Shown: positions 1 to 6,129 of the stretch, one piece after another | Numbering within the stretch: the stretch's first letter is position 1 | Layout: every line of letters starts with the position of its first letter | Origin: Pseudomonadota bacterium | GTDB taxonomy: Bacteria > Pseudomonadota > Alphaproteobacteria > Rhizobiales > Kaistiaceae | Direction of reading: 5' to 3' | Assembly: GCA_023433185.1 (NCBI GenBank) | Contig: JAEZEN010000344.1 | Coordinates: forward strand, 1 to 8,922 | DNA length: 8,922 bases | Notes under the pieces: model-generated | Told to the model about the DNA's origin: nothing | Database searches by the model: none | What the model saw: only the letters and a program-made list of their open reading frames with translations | Program-made: the position numbers and the translations under genes

Positions 1-179
1 ATGCCGTGCAGCGCGAGGGCATGACGGTCGTGCCGCTGAAGATCTACTTCAACGACCAGGGCCGGGCGAAGGTCGAACTGGCGCTGGCCAACGGCAAGAA
101 GCTCCACGACAAGCGCGAGACCGAGAAGAAGCGCGACTGGAACCGGGAGAAGAGCCGCCTGCTCCGCGACAGGGGGTAA
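1..179 (+). CDS. smpB: SsrA-binding protein SmpB, C-terminal part (5' end outside window)
   Basis: Reading from base 3 gives 58 codons to a TAA at 177-179. The peptide contains [20 protein letters not shown], then [16 protein letters not shown] and a basic end ([12 protein letters not shown]). This is the characteristic second half of SmpB: the last strands of the OB-fold barrel followed by the basic C-terminal tail. SmpB binds tmRNA and brings it to ribosomes stalled on broken mRNA; its tail enters the empty mRNA channel and folds there as a helix. The tail is complete here and only the N-terminal part of the protein is missing. The next gene starts 21 bp after the stop on the same strand, so they may share a transcript. 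Identification is secure from the tail motif alone. Confidence 0.95.
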   Translation, partial: AVQREGMTVVPLKIYFNDQGRAKVELALANGKKLHDKRETEKKRDWNREKSRLLRDRG

Positions 180-186
180 GGCGGGC

Positions 187-195
187 AGGGGGGAG
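187..195 (+). promoter_or_regulatory. Ribosome binding site fixing the start of the shikimate dehydrogenase-like gene
   Basis: The purine run AGGGGGGAG ends 5 bases before the ATG at 201. An in-frame GTG at 195 also exists, but it overlaps this run and would leave no spacing. The ATG at 201 is therefore the better start. Confidence 0.6.
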
Positions 196-200
196 TGGGA

Positions 201-1052
201 ATGGCACGGAGTTTCCTTTCGACGCTGGTCGGCTCGTTCTCAGAAGGCGCCGCCGACAACCCGACGGTGGCCATGGTCGAGGCGGCCTTCCGCCACCACG
301 GGATGGACGTCCGCTACATCAATTGCGAGGTCGCGCCGGAGGATCTCGGTGATGCGGTGCGCGGCGCGCGTGCCATGGGCTGGGCCGGCTTCAACTGCTC
401 GATGCCGCACAAGGTCGCGGTGATCGAGCACCTCGACGGGCTTGGCGAATCGGCGCGGATCATGGGGGCGGTCAACTGCGCTGTCCGGCGTGGCAACGGG
501 TTCATCGGCGAGAACACCGACGGCAAGGGCTTCTTGAAGTCGCTCGAGACCATCGCCGATCCGGCCGGGAAGCGCGTCGTGATGTTCGGCGCCGGCGGCG
601 CGGCGCGGGCGATAGGCGTCGAGCTGGCGCTGTCCGGCGCGGTCGCCATCACCATCGTCAACCGCAGCCGCGAACGCGGCCAGGCGCTGGTCGACCTCCT
701 CAACCGGGAGACCGGGGCCAAGGCCGACCTCGTCCTGTGGGAGGGCGACTTCCGGGTCCCCGAAGACACCGACATCGTCGTCAATGCCACCTCCATCGGC
801 CTCTATCCCGACCTCGATGCGCGGCTCGCCCTCGACATCACGACGCTCCGTCCCGGCATGGCGGTGGCGGACGTGATCGCCAACCCGCCGAAGCCGCGCC
901 TGATCCGCGATGCCGAGGCCCGGGGCTGCAAGGCGATCAGCGGCCGCGGCATGCTGGTCAACCAGGGGGTAATCGGCATCAGGTACTGGACCGGCGTCGA
1001 TGTCGATCCTGCGGTCATGCAGGCCGAACTCGCCCGCATCTTCGACACCTGA
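201..1052 (+). CDS. Shikimate dehydrogenase-family NADP-dependent oxidoreductase (AroE paralogue, substrate uncertain)
   Basis: A 283-residue protein of normal AroE length and two-domain layout. The substrate domain shows GFNCSMPHK (residues 63-71), with K71 at the catalytic lysine position, then IGAVN-like MGAVN (88-92) and NTDGKGF (105-111), with D107 as the partner aspartate. The nucleotide domain has the glycine-rich loop GAGGAARA (130-137) and NRSR (154-157) after the second strand, a pattern that favours NADP(H). VNATSIGL and GRGMLVNQG follow near the C-terminus. In AroE these residues reduce 3-dehydroshikimate to shikimate. The N-terminal S-x-S-P of true AroE, whose serines hold the substrate carboxylate, is absent: the matching stretch reads GSFSEGAADNP (11-21). 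The protein is therefore probably a paralogue, such as a quinate/shikimate dehydrogenase-like enzyme, rather than the biosynthetic AroE. It lies between smpB and a sirtuin gene, which says little about its substrate. Confidence 0.85.
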   Translation: MARSFLSTLVGSFSEGAADNPTVAMVEAAFRHHGMDVRYINCEVAPEDLGDAVRGARAMGWAGFNCSMPHKVAVIEHLDGLGESARIMGAVNCAVRRGNGFIGENTDGKGFLKSLETIADPAGKRVVMFGAGGAARAIGVELALSGAVAITIVNRSRERGQALVDLLNRETGAKADLVLWEGDFRVPEDTDIVVNATSIGLYPDLDARLALDITTLRPGMAVADVIANPPKPRLIRDAEARGCKAISGRGMLVNQGVIGIRYWTGVDVDPAVMQAELARIFDT

Positions 1053-1104
1053 GCGGCGACGTCGCGGTCGTCGCGACGCGTGGCCGGTGGTACGCTCCGC
1101 CGCC

Positions 1105-1809
1105 ATGGCACGCTACCGGCACATCGTGATCCTGACCGGCGCGGGGCTGTCCGCCGAGTCGGGGCTCAGCACCTTCCGCGACAAGGACGGCATCTGGTCG
1201 CGCTACCGGATCGAGGATGTCGCCACTCCCGAGGCGTTCGCCCGCGACCCCGCGGCAGTACTGGCATTCTACACCATGCGCCGGCGGGCGGTGCTCGGCG
1301 CGGCTCCCAACGCCGCCCATGCCGCCCTGGCGCGCCTCGAGGCGCAGTTCCCCGGCCGGGTCACGACGGTCACCCAGAACGTCGACAACCTCCACGAACG
1401 GGCGGGGACGCGCGGTCTCATCCACATGCACGGCGAGATCCTGAAGACGCGATGCCAGCACTGCGGCGCCACCGAGCCTGCGGAATCGGATCTTGCCGTG
1501 GATCGATCCTGCCGGAACTGCGGCCGGGCCGGCGGACTCCGTCCCGACGTGGTCTGGTTCGGCGAGGCGCCCTACGGGATGGCGCGCATCCGGACGGCGC
1601 TGGCAAGCTGCGACCTGTTCATCTCGATCGGCACGAGCGGCAGCGTCTATCCCGCGGCGGGTTTCGCCGCGCAGGCGCGCGCGCTCGGCGCCCATACCGT
1701 GGAACTCAACCTCGAGCCGTCGCGCCGGAGTGACGTCTTCGGCGAGGCCGTCCACGGCCGGGCCACCGAGGTGGTGCCGGGCTATGTCGGAGCCCTGCTC
1801 GGATCCTGA
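1105..1809 (+). CDS. NAD-dependent protein deacylase, sirtuin family, class III-like
   Basis: The 234-residue product has the full sirtuin core. GAGLSAESGLSTFRD (12-26) binds NAD; TQNVDNLH (90-97) and HGEI with catalytic H109 follow. Two zinc cysteine pairs are C117/C120 and C136/C139; then LRPDVVWFGE (145-154) and GTSGSVYPAAG. FYTMRR supplies Y56 and R59, the Tyr-x-x-Arg pair that in class III sirtuins (SIRT5, CobB) binds acidic acyl groups. Desuccinylase, demalonylase or mixed deacetylase activity is therefore plausible. The enzyme consumes NAD to remove acyl groups from lysines and forms nicotinamide and O-acyl-ADP-ribose. The ATG at 1105 places GAG at residue 12, as is usual; longer readings upstream are arginine-rich and look non-coding. 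No good Shine-Dalgarno is visible. The 3' end overlaps the convergent glycosylase gene. The symbol cobB would be reasonable, but orthology cannot be shown here. Confidence 0.93.
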   Translation: MARYRHIVILTGAGLSAESGLSTFRDKDGIWSRYRIEDVATPEAFARDPAAVLAFYTMRRRAVLGAAPNAAHAALARLEAQFPGRVTTVTQNVDNLHERAGTRGLIHMHGEILKTRCQHCGATEPAESDLAVDRSCRNCGRAGGLRPDVVWFGEAPYGMARIRTALASCDLFISIGTSGSVYPAAGFAAQARALGAHTVELNLEPSRRSDVFGEAVHGRATEVVPGYVGALLGS

Positions 1810-2468
1810 CCGGCCACGGCGGCCGCAGCAGATTCGTCGATCCGCCGCCGCACCGCGGCGAAGGCGGCGCGGAACATCTCTTCGGTGAGCACGCCGGTAT
1901 TCGTGTTGTAGCGCGAGCAGTGGTAGCTGTCGTGAAGCGTCAGGTCCGCCGCGACGGCATGGACCGCGCCGTGGCCGAAGGGGACGGCCTTCTGGCGGAG
2001 CCCGAGGGCGGCGGCGACGGAGTCGTGGGCGATGCGGCCGAGGGCGACGATCGCCTTGAGGCGCGGCATCGCGGCGACGGTGGCGACGAGAAACTGCCGG
2101 CAGGTGCGGATCTCGGCCGGCAGGGGCTTGTTCTGCGGCGGCACGCAGCGGACGGCATTGGTGATGGCCGCGTCGTGGAGCGTCAGGCCGTCGTCGGGCC
2201 GCGCGCCATAAGTGCCGCTGGCGAAGCCGAAATCGCCGAGCGTGCGGTAGAGGAGGTCGCCGGCATAGTCTCCGGTGAAGGGGCGGCCGGTCCGGTTGGC
2301 GCCGCGCAGTCCGGGCGCGAGGCCGACGACGAGCAGGCGCGCATCGCGCCGGCCGAAGGTCGGGACGGGCGCGTTGTGCCACCCCGGCTCCGCCGCCCGC
2401 CACGTCTCGCGGAATGCGGCGAGGCGGGGGCAAAGCGGGCAGTCCGGCCCGGGCTCGGTTCCGCTCAC
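1782..2468 (-). CDS. Uracil-DNA glycosylase, iron-sulfur, family 5 (UDGb) type
   Basis: The 228-residue product begins at a GTG (complement of 2466-2468). An in-frame stop 18 bp upstream, which is the stop of the NYN gene, rules out any longer start. Four cysteines, C10, C13, C108 and C123, match the spacing of the [4Fe-4S] ligands of family 4/5 glycosylases. Motif 1 is GLAPGLRGANRTGR (49-62), the family 5 form without the polar catalytic Asp/Asn of other families. It is followed by FTGDYAGD (64-71). Motif 2 is YHCSRYNTNTG (182-192) followed by LT; it aligns with YHPSxxNTxTG, so H183 is the probable catalytic histidine and C184 replaces the usual proline. The enzyme removes uracil, and in this family other deaminated bases, from DNA to start base excision repair. 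It is second in an apparent two-gene transcript after the NYN gene. Confidence 0.92.
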   Translation of the reverse strand: MSGTEPGPDCPLCPRLAAFRETWRAAEPGWHNAPVPTFGRRDARLLVVGLAPGLRGANRTGRPFTGDYAGDLLYRTLGDFGFASGTYGARPDDGLTLHDAAITNAVRCVPPQNKPLPAEIRTCRQFLVATVAAMPRLKAIVALGRIAHDSVAAALGLRQKAVPFGHGAVHAVAADLTLHDSYHCSRYNTNTGVLTEEMFRAAFAAVRRRIDESAAAAVAGQDPSRAPT

Positions 2469-2486
2469 GGCAGCCGCCGGGCCGCC

Positions 2487-3095
2487 TCAGGTAGCGTCTT
2501 CGTCGTCCTCGAACTCGTCGGCGAAGCTCGTCGCCGGCGCGCGCTCGGCCTGGCGCTGGACGCGCTCGGAGGGGTCGCGGCCGACCTTGTCACGCATCCC
2601 GGCGAGGTCGATGAAATGGTCTGCCTGGCGCCGCAGCTCGTCGGCGATCATCGGCGGCTGGGTGGTGAGGGTCGATACGACGCTCACCTTCTTGCCGCGC
2701 CGCTGCAGCGCCTCGACCATGGAGCGGAAGTCGCCGTCGCCCGAGAACAGGACGAAATGATCGATGGCGTCCGCCATCTCCATCGCATGGACCGCGAGCT
2801 CGATGTCCATGTTGCCCTTGACCTTCCGGCGGCCGGTCGAATCGACGAACTCCTTGGTCGGCTTGGTGACGACCGTGTAGCCGTTGTAGTCCAGCCAGTC
2901 GATGAGCGGGCGGATCGAGGAGTATTCCTGATCGTCGGCGATCGCAGTGTAGTAATAGGCGCGGAGCATGTAGCCCTTGCCCTGGAATTCCTGAAGAAGG
3001 CGCTTGTAGTCGATGTCGAAGCCGAGCGATTTTGCCGTCGCATAAAGGTTGGCGCCGTCAATGAACAAGGCAATCTTTTCGCGTTCGTCGAACAT
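2487..3095 (-). CDS. NYN domain (LabA/DUF88-like, PIN-fold) protein, putative RNase
   Basis: The 202-residue product starts MFDEREKIALFIDGANLY. D13 and N16 lie in the first NYN motif (FIDGANLY). GNMDIELAVHAM (94-105) supplies D97, and FSGDGDF (117-123) supplies D120 and D122. Together these form the acidic metal site expected of NYN/PIN-fold nucleases. The tail is strongly acidic (FADEFEDDEDAT). Relatives include cyanobacterial LabA and many uncharacterised bacterial proteins; RNase activity is inferred from the fold and is not proven for this group. The start at 3095 is chosen because the conserved domain begins there and an AGGGA lies 11 bases upstream. The reading frame stays open up to 3389, but that extension resembles no known domain. 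The glycosylase gene follows 18 bp downstream in the same frame, separated by a TGA, so the two are probably co-transcribed. Confidence 0.9.
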   Translation of the reverse strand: MFDEREKIALFIDGANLYATAKSLGFDIDYKRLLQEFQGKGYMLRAYYYTAIADDQEYSSIRPLIDWLDYNGYTVVTKPTKEFVDSTGRRKVKGNMDIELAVHAMEMADAIDHFVLFSGDGDFRSMVEALQRRGKKVSVVSTLTTQPPMIADELRRQADHFIDLAGMRDKVGRDPSERVQRQAERAPATSFADEFEDDEDAT

Positions 3096-3203
3096 GTTTG
3101 TGCTTTTCCCTGTCGGGTTTTGGCCGGAATCCTCGGTAACATTAACACGGAACGGCCGGGGCTCGGTCGAATATCCTTGCGTTTCCTGTCGGCCGCGAGG
3201 CGA

Positions 3204-3227
3204 ACGTGACGGGCCATCCCGTGACGT
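3204..3227. repeat. Imperfect inverted repeat (10-bp arms, 4-bp centre)
   Basis: ACGTGACGGG (3204-3213) and CCCGTGACGT (3218-3227) pair at 9 of 10 positions around the centre CCAT; only 3208 and 3223 (G and G) do not match. The halves also share GTGACG as a direct repeat. It would lie inside the predicted long leader of the NYN gene, as an RNA hairpin or as a DNA operator site. Confidence 0.45.
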
Positions 3228-3269
3228 GCCGGCCCGCTGCAATCGGGCGTCCAGGCAATATGGCCGCAC

Positions 3270-3297
3270 ATATAGCCATCGCGCGCTCCCGGTCCAG
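3270..3297 (-). promoter_or_regulatory. Candidate housekeeping promoter for the NYN-glycosylase pair
   Basis: On the minus strand CTGGAC (complement of 3292-3297) is followed by 16 bases and CTATAT (complement of 3270-3275). Against the rhizobial housekeeping form CTTGAC-N17-CTATAT this is 5 of 6 and 6 of 6, with spacing one base short. Transcription would start near 3262, giving a leader of about 165 bases before the NYN ATG. This is a prediction by eye. Confidence 0.4.
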
Positions 3298-3317
3298 ACC
3301 CCGCGTGCCGAACAAAC

Positions 3318-3346
3318 CTTGCTTTTGACGGCCCATCGGCCTATTT
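3318..3346 (+). promoter_or_regulatory. Candidate housekeeping promoter for rpoZ
   Basis: CTTGCT (3318-3323), a 17-base spacer and CTATTT (3341-3346) match the rhizobial form CTTGAC-N17-CTATAT at 4 of 6 and 5 of 6. Transcription would start near 3353, about 40 bases before the rpoZ ATG and upstream of its AGGAG. It stands back to back with the candidate NYN promoter, the two -35 boxes being 20 bases apart. Confidence 0.4.
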
Positions 3347-3391
3347 CCCCCGCAACAATCCCCGCCATTCCGCGCCAGGAGACCGACATAG

Positions 3392-3778
3392 ATGGCCCGT
3401 GTCACGGTTGAAGACTGCATCGACAAGGTCGAGAACCGGTTCGAACTGGTCCTGCTCGCGAGCCATCGCGCCCGCATGATCTCGAGCGGCGCGCCGCTGA
3501 CCGTCGACCGCGACAACGACAAGAACCCCGTCGTTGCCCTGCGGGAAATCGCCGACGAGACCGTCGCCACCGGCGATCTCCGCGAGGAACTGATCCATTC
3601 GCTCCAGAAATACGTCGAAGTCGACGAGCCCGAGCCCGAGCCCGTCCCGATGATCGCTTCGCCGCGGACCGGCGCGATGGACGAGTCGAGCGACATCGCC
3701 TTCGACCGGATGTCCGAGGAGGAACTCCTCAAGGGCCTCGAGAGCATGGTGCCGCCCGACAAGACCGAAGATTTCTGA
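3392..3778 (+). CDS. rpoZ: DNA-directed RNA polymerase omega subunit
   Basis: The 128-residue product begins [20 protein letters not shown], the typical omega start, and continues with [13 protein letters not shown] and [14 protein letters not shown], both part of the conserved omega fold. Omega binds the beta-prime subunit and helps RNA polymerase assemble. Its first residues (Ala-Arg-Val) form part of ppGpp site 1 in E. coli, and this MARV start is intact here. The protein is longer than the enterobacterial one. The extra C-terminal part is acidic and proline-rich ([10 protein letters not shown]) and ends in a predicted helical acidic segment, as in other alphaproteobacteria. AGGAG at 3377-3381 supports the ATG. 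The gene lies directly before rsh, which makes ppGpp, so the effector's enzyme and part of its target site may be transcribed together. Confidence 0.96.
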   Translation: MARVTVEDCIDKVENRFELVLLASHRARMISSGAPLTVDRDNDKNPVVALREIADETVATGDLREELIHSLQKYVEVDEPEPEPVPMIASPRTGAMDESSDIAFDRMSEEELLKGLESMVPPDKTEDF

Positions 3779-3780
3779 TC

Positions 3781-3808
3781 GGTTGCCGGCTTTGAATGGC
3801 CGGTAACC
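3781..3808 (+). terminator. Hairpin just after rpoZ: possible terminator or attenuator
   Basis: GGTTGCCGGC (3781-3790) pairs with GCCGGTAACC (3799-3808) over 10 positions, one of them a G-U pair, with the 8-base loop TTTGAATG. It starts 2 bases after the rpoZ stop. The bases after it, ATTTCCGCTATTATAT, are T-rich but not a clean T run, so partial termination or an RNA-processing role is as likely as full termination. Confidence 0.45.
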
Positions 3809-3824
3809 ATTTCCGCTATTATAT
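3792..3824 (+). promoter_or_regulatory. Possible rsh promoter in the rpoZ-rsh gap
   Basis: CTATTATAT (3816-3824) is one of the most AT-rich stretches of the window and contains TATTAT (3817-3822), 5 of 6 to the -10 consensus. TTGAAT (3792-3797), 4 of 6 to TTGACA, lies upstream with a 19-base spacer, longer than ideal. A start near 3829 would leave a 57-base leader before the rsh ATG at 3886. Confidence 0.25.
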
Positions 3825-3833
3825 CCGGTCCAC

Positions 3834-3873
3834 AGGAGATTCCGGTCGCCGTTCCGGGCGGCCGGCCAGCGTG
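3834..3873 (+). promoter_or_regulatory. rsh translation initiation region: displaced AGGAG with an intervening hairpin
   Basis: AGGAG lies at 3834-3838 with no ATG, GTG or TTG in any frame before the GTG at 3871, which is in frame with rsh. Between them CCGGTCGCC (3842-3850) pairs with GGCGGCCGG (3857-3865) at 9 of 9 positions, one a G-U pair, around the loop GTTCCG. Folding removes 24 bases and leaves 8 bases between AGGAG and GTG, a normal spacing. Its function is inferred. Confidence 0.4.
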
Positions 3874-3885
3874 GACCGTCGCGCC

Positions 3886-6129
3886 ATGATGCGCCAGTAC
3901 GAGCTTGTCGAGCGGGTCACCAGCTACAACCCCGCCGCCGACGAGAACCTGCTCAACAAGGCCTACGTCTATGCCATGCAGAAGCATGGCACGCAGCGGC
4001 GCGCCAACGGCGACCCCTATTTCTCCCATCCGCTCGAGGTCGCGGGCATCCTCACCAACCTCAAGCTCGATGACGCGACGATCGCGGCCGCGCTCCTCCA
4101 CGACACGATCGAGGACACCGACGCAACGCGTTCCGAGATCGACGCCACCTTCGGCGAGGACATCGGCCGCCTCGTCGAGGGCCTGACCAAGATCCAGAAG
4201 CTCGATCTCGTCTCGAAGAAGGCGGCCCAGGCGGAGAATCTCCGCAAGCTTCTCCTCGCCATCTCGGCCGACGTGCGCGTCCTCCTCGTCAAGCTCGCCG
4301 ACCGTCTCCACAACATGCGCACCCTCGAGTTCATGCCCGAGGAATCGCGGCGGCGGAACGCCGAGGAGACGCTGGAGATCTATGCGCCGCTCGCCGGGCG
4401 CATGGGCATGCACGACATGCGGGAGGAGCTCGAGGAGCTCGCCTTTCGCTACGTCAATCCGCTGGCGCATGCGACCATCACCGAGCGGCTCGGCGAGCAG
4501 CGCGCCCGCAACAACGAGCTGATTGCGCGGATCGAGACCGAACTGACCGAGGGGCTGGCCGCGAACGGCGTCAATGCCACCGTGTCGGGGCGCGAGAAGC
4601 GGCCCTACTCGATCTTTCGCAAGATGGAGCGGAAGGCGGTGAGCTTCGAGCAGCTCTCCGACATCATTGGCTTCCGGGTGATCGTCGACACCGTGGCCGG
4701 GTGCTATGCGGCGCTGGGCGTTGTCCATTCCCGCTGGCCGGCCGTGCCGGGGCGCTTCAAGGACTACATCTCGACGCCCAAGCAGAACGACTACCGCTCG
4801 ATCCACACCACCGTCGTCGGCCCGGGCCGGCAGCGCGTCGAACTCCAGATCCGCACGGCCGCGATGGAGGAGGTGGCCGAGTACGGAATCGCCGCCCACA
4901 GTCTCTACAAGGATGGCGTCCGGGGCGCGAAGCCGAACGGCAACGGGCAGGCATCGGGCCAGAGCGAGGAGATCCACGCCTATCAGTGGCTCCGCCGCAC
5001 GATCGAGATGCTGGCGGAGGGCGACACGCCGGAGGAGTTCCTCGAGCACACCAAGCTGGAGCTGTTCCAGGACCAGGTCTTCTGTTTCACGCCCAAGGGG
5101 CGGCTCATCGCGCTGCCGCGCGGGGCGACGCCGATCGATTTCGCCTATGCCGTGCACACCGATGTCGGCGACACCTGCGTCGGCGCCAAGATCAACGGCC
5201 GGGCCATGCCGCTGATGACCGATCTCCACAATGGCGACGAGGTCGAGATCATCCGCTCGAAGGCGCAGGTACCGCCGGCGGCGTGGGAATCGATGGTGGT
5301 GACCGGCAAGGCGCGCTCCGCCATCCGCCGGGCGACGCGGGCCGCGGTGCGCCGCCAGTATGCCGGGCTGGGCCGCCGCATCCTCGACCGCGCCTTCGAG
5401 CGGGCCCGCCGGCCGATCGACGACAAGCTGCTGCAGGGGGTGCTGCCGCGCCTCGCCCAGAGCAACCTCGAGGACATGCTGGCCGCGGTGGGCCGCGGCG
5501 AGATTCCCTCGGCCAACGTGCTGCAGGCCGTCCACCCCGACCACAGCGAGGAGAAGCCCGCGCCGAAGGTCGAGAGGAACGACGAGGGCTGGTTCGGATT
5601 GCGCCGCGCCGGCCTCAAGTTCAGCGTGCCCGGCCTCGCCCGGAAGACGAAGACCGGCAGCAAGCGCCGCAAGGGACGCCGCTCCATCCCGATCCGCGGC
5701 GTGACCGGCGACATGCCGGTCCGCTTCGCCGAGGGAGGGGCCCTGCCGGGCGAGCGCATCGTCGGCATCGCGGTGCCCGGCGAGGGCGTGACGATCTATC
5801 CCATCGGGGCCCAGGCGCTGAAGGCGTTCGACGACCAGCCGGAGCGCTGGCTGGATGTGCGCTGGGACGTCGAGGAGGTGAAGAATGAGCGCTTCCCGAC
5901 CCGGATCGAGGTGACCGCGATCAACGAGCCGGGTACACTCGCGCAGATCGCCCAGGTCATCGCCGACTCGGGCGCCAACATTTCAAATCTCCGCATCACC
6001 AAGGCGGCGTCGGATTTCTCTGTGATGGTCATCGACGTGGAGGTCTTCGACGTGAAGCATCTCACCCGGCTGATTACCCAGCTTCGGGCCAAACCCGTGG
6101 TCAGTTCGGCGACGCGCGTCCATGGCTGA
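3886..6129 (+). CDS. rsh: Bifunctional (p)ppGpp synthetase/hydrolase, RSH family
   Basis: The 747-residue long RSH protein makes and degrades (p)ppGpp. The HD hydrolase domain has SHPLEVA (H48), HDTIEDT (H72, D73) and KLADRLHN (D139), matching H53, H77, D78 and D144 of streptococcal Rel. The synthetase domain has LSDIIGFRV (D259), [11 protein letters not shown] and ELQIRT (E319). RFKD at 290-293 is the RXKD motif of bifunctional enzymes. A TGS domain begins near 396, and the ACT domain spans about 669-747. The intermediate zinc-finger-like region has lost its cysteines (see findings), and a basic patch lies near 587-599. The start is set at ATG 3886 because rhizobial relatives begin [11 protein letters not shown]. 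Alternatives are ATG 3889, GTG 3871, and ATG 3796, which lies in a hairpin loop and adds unusual codons. The stop overlaps pyrE. The gene is also annotated as relA or spoT. Confidence 0.95.
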   Translation: MMRQYELVERVTSYNPAADENLLNKAYVYAMQKHGTQRRANGDPYFSHPLEVAGILTNLKLDDATIAAALLHDTIEDTDATRSEIDATFGEDIGRLVEGLTKIQKLDLVSKKAAQAENLRKLLLAISADVRVLLVKLADRLHNMRTLEFMPEESRRRNAEETLEIYAPLAGRMGMHDMREELEELAFRYVNPLAHATITERLGEQRARNNELIARIETELTEGLAANGVNATVSGREKRPYSIFRKMERKAVSFEQLSDIIGFRVIVDTVAGCYAALGVVHSRWPAVPGRFKDYISTPKQNDYRSIHTTVVGPGRQRVELQIRTAAMEEVAEYGIAAHSLYKDGVRGAKPNGNGQASGQSEEIHAYQWLRRTIEMLAEGDTPEEFLEHTKLELFQDQVFCFTPKGRLIALPRGATPIDFAYAVHTDVGDTCVGAKINGRAMPLMTDLHNGDEVEIIRSKAQVPPAAWESMVVTGKARSAIRRATRAAVRRQYAGLGRRILDRAFERARRPIDDKLLQGVLPRLAQSNLEDMLAAVGRGEIPSANVLQAVHPDHSEEKPAPKVERNDEGWFGLRRAGLKFSVPGLARKTKTGSKRRKGRRSIPIRGVTGDMPVRFAEGGALPGERIVGIAVPGEGVTIYPIGAQALKAFDDQPERWLDVRWDVEEVKNERFPTRIEVTAINEPGTLAQIAQVIADSGANISNLRITKAASDFSVMVIDVEVFDVKHLTRLITQLRAKPVVSSATRVHG

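Larger units (their letters stand above)
3096..3391. other. Divergent intergenic region between the NYN gene and rpoZ
   Basis: No gene is visible in these 296 bases; open frames through it are arginine- and proline-rich and have no recognisable domain. It contains AT-rich patches unusual for this window (around 3140, 3258-3275 and 3310-3346). It holds candidate promoters for both directions, a near-perfect dyad at 3204-3227, and a 5-bp stem (GCCCG/CGGGC, 3232-3248). The rpoZ ribosome binding site AGGAG is at 3377-3381, 10 bases before the rpoZ ATG. Confidence 0.6.

Noticed and set aside
1060..1078. 7-bp hairpin (CGTCGCG/CGCGACG) between the AroE-like gene and the sirtuin as a terminator
   Set aside because: The pairing is exact but no T run follows, and stems of this size are common in GC-rich sequence.
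1000..1104. N-terminal extension of the sirtuin overlapping the AroE-like gene
   Set aside because: The added residues are Arg/Pro-rich and non-conserved; sirtuins of this type begin about 11 residues before GAG.
1015..2433. 472-codon minus-strand frame across the sirtuin and glycosylase genes
   Set aside because: It is mostly Arg/Pro/Ala repeats, and it lies antisense to the sirtuin and out of frame with the glycosylase.
1920..3209. 429-codon plus-strand frame opposite the glycosylase and NYN genes
   Set aside because: It is a shadow of two recognised minus-strand genes, with no known motif of its own.
3096..3389. N-terminal extension of the NYN protein to an upstream start
   Set aside because: The added ~98 residues resemble no domain, the family starts at MFDxREKIALF, and the region has promoter-like sequence.
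3142..5544. 800-codon open frame antisense to rsh
   Set aside because: It lies opposite a firmly identified gene, has low-complexity Arg/Gly/Asp-rich composition and no domain. Long antisense frames are expected at this GC content.
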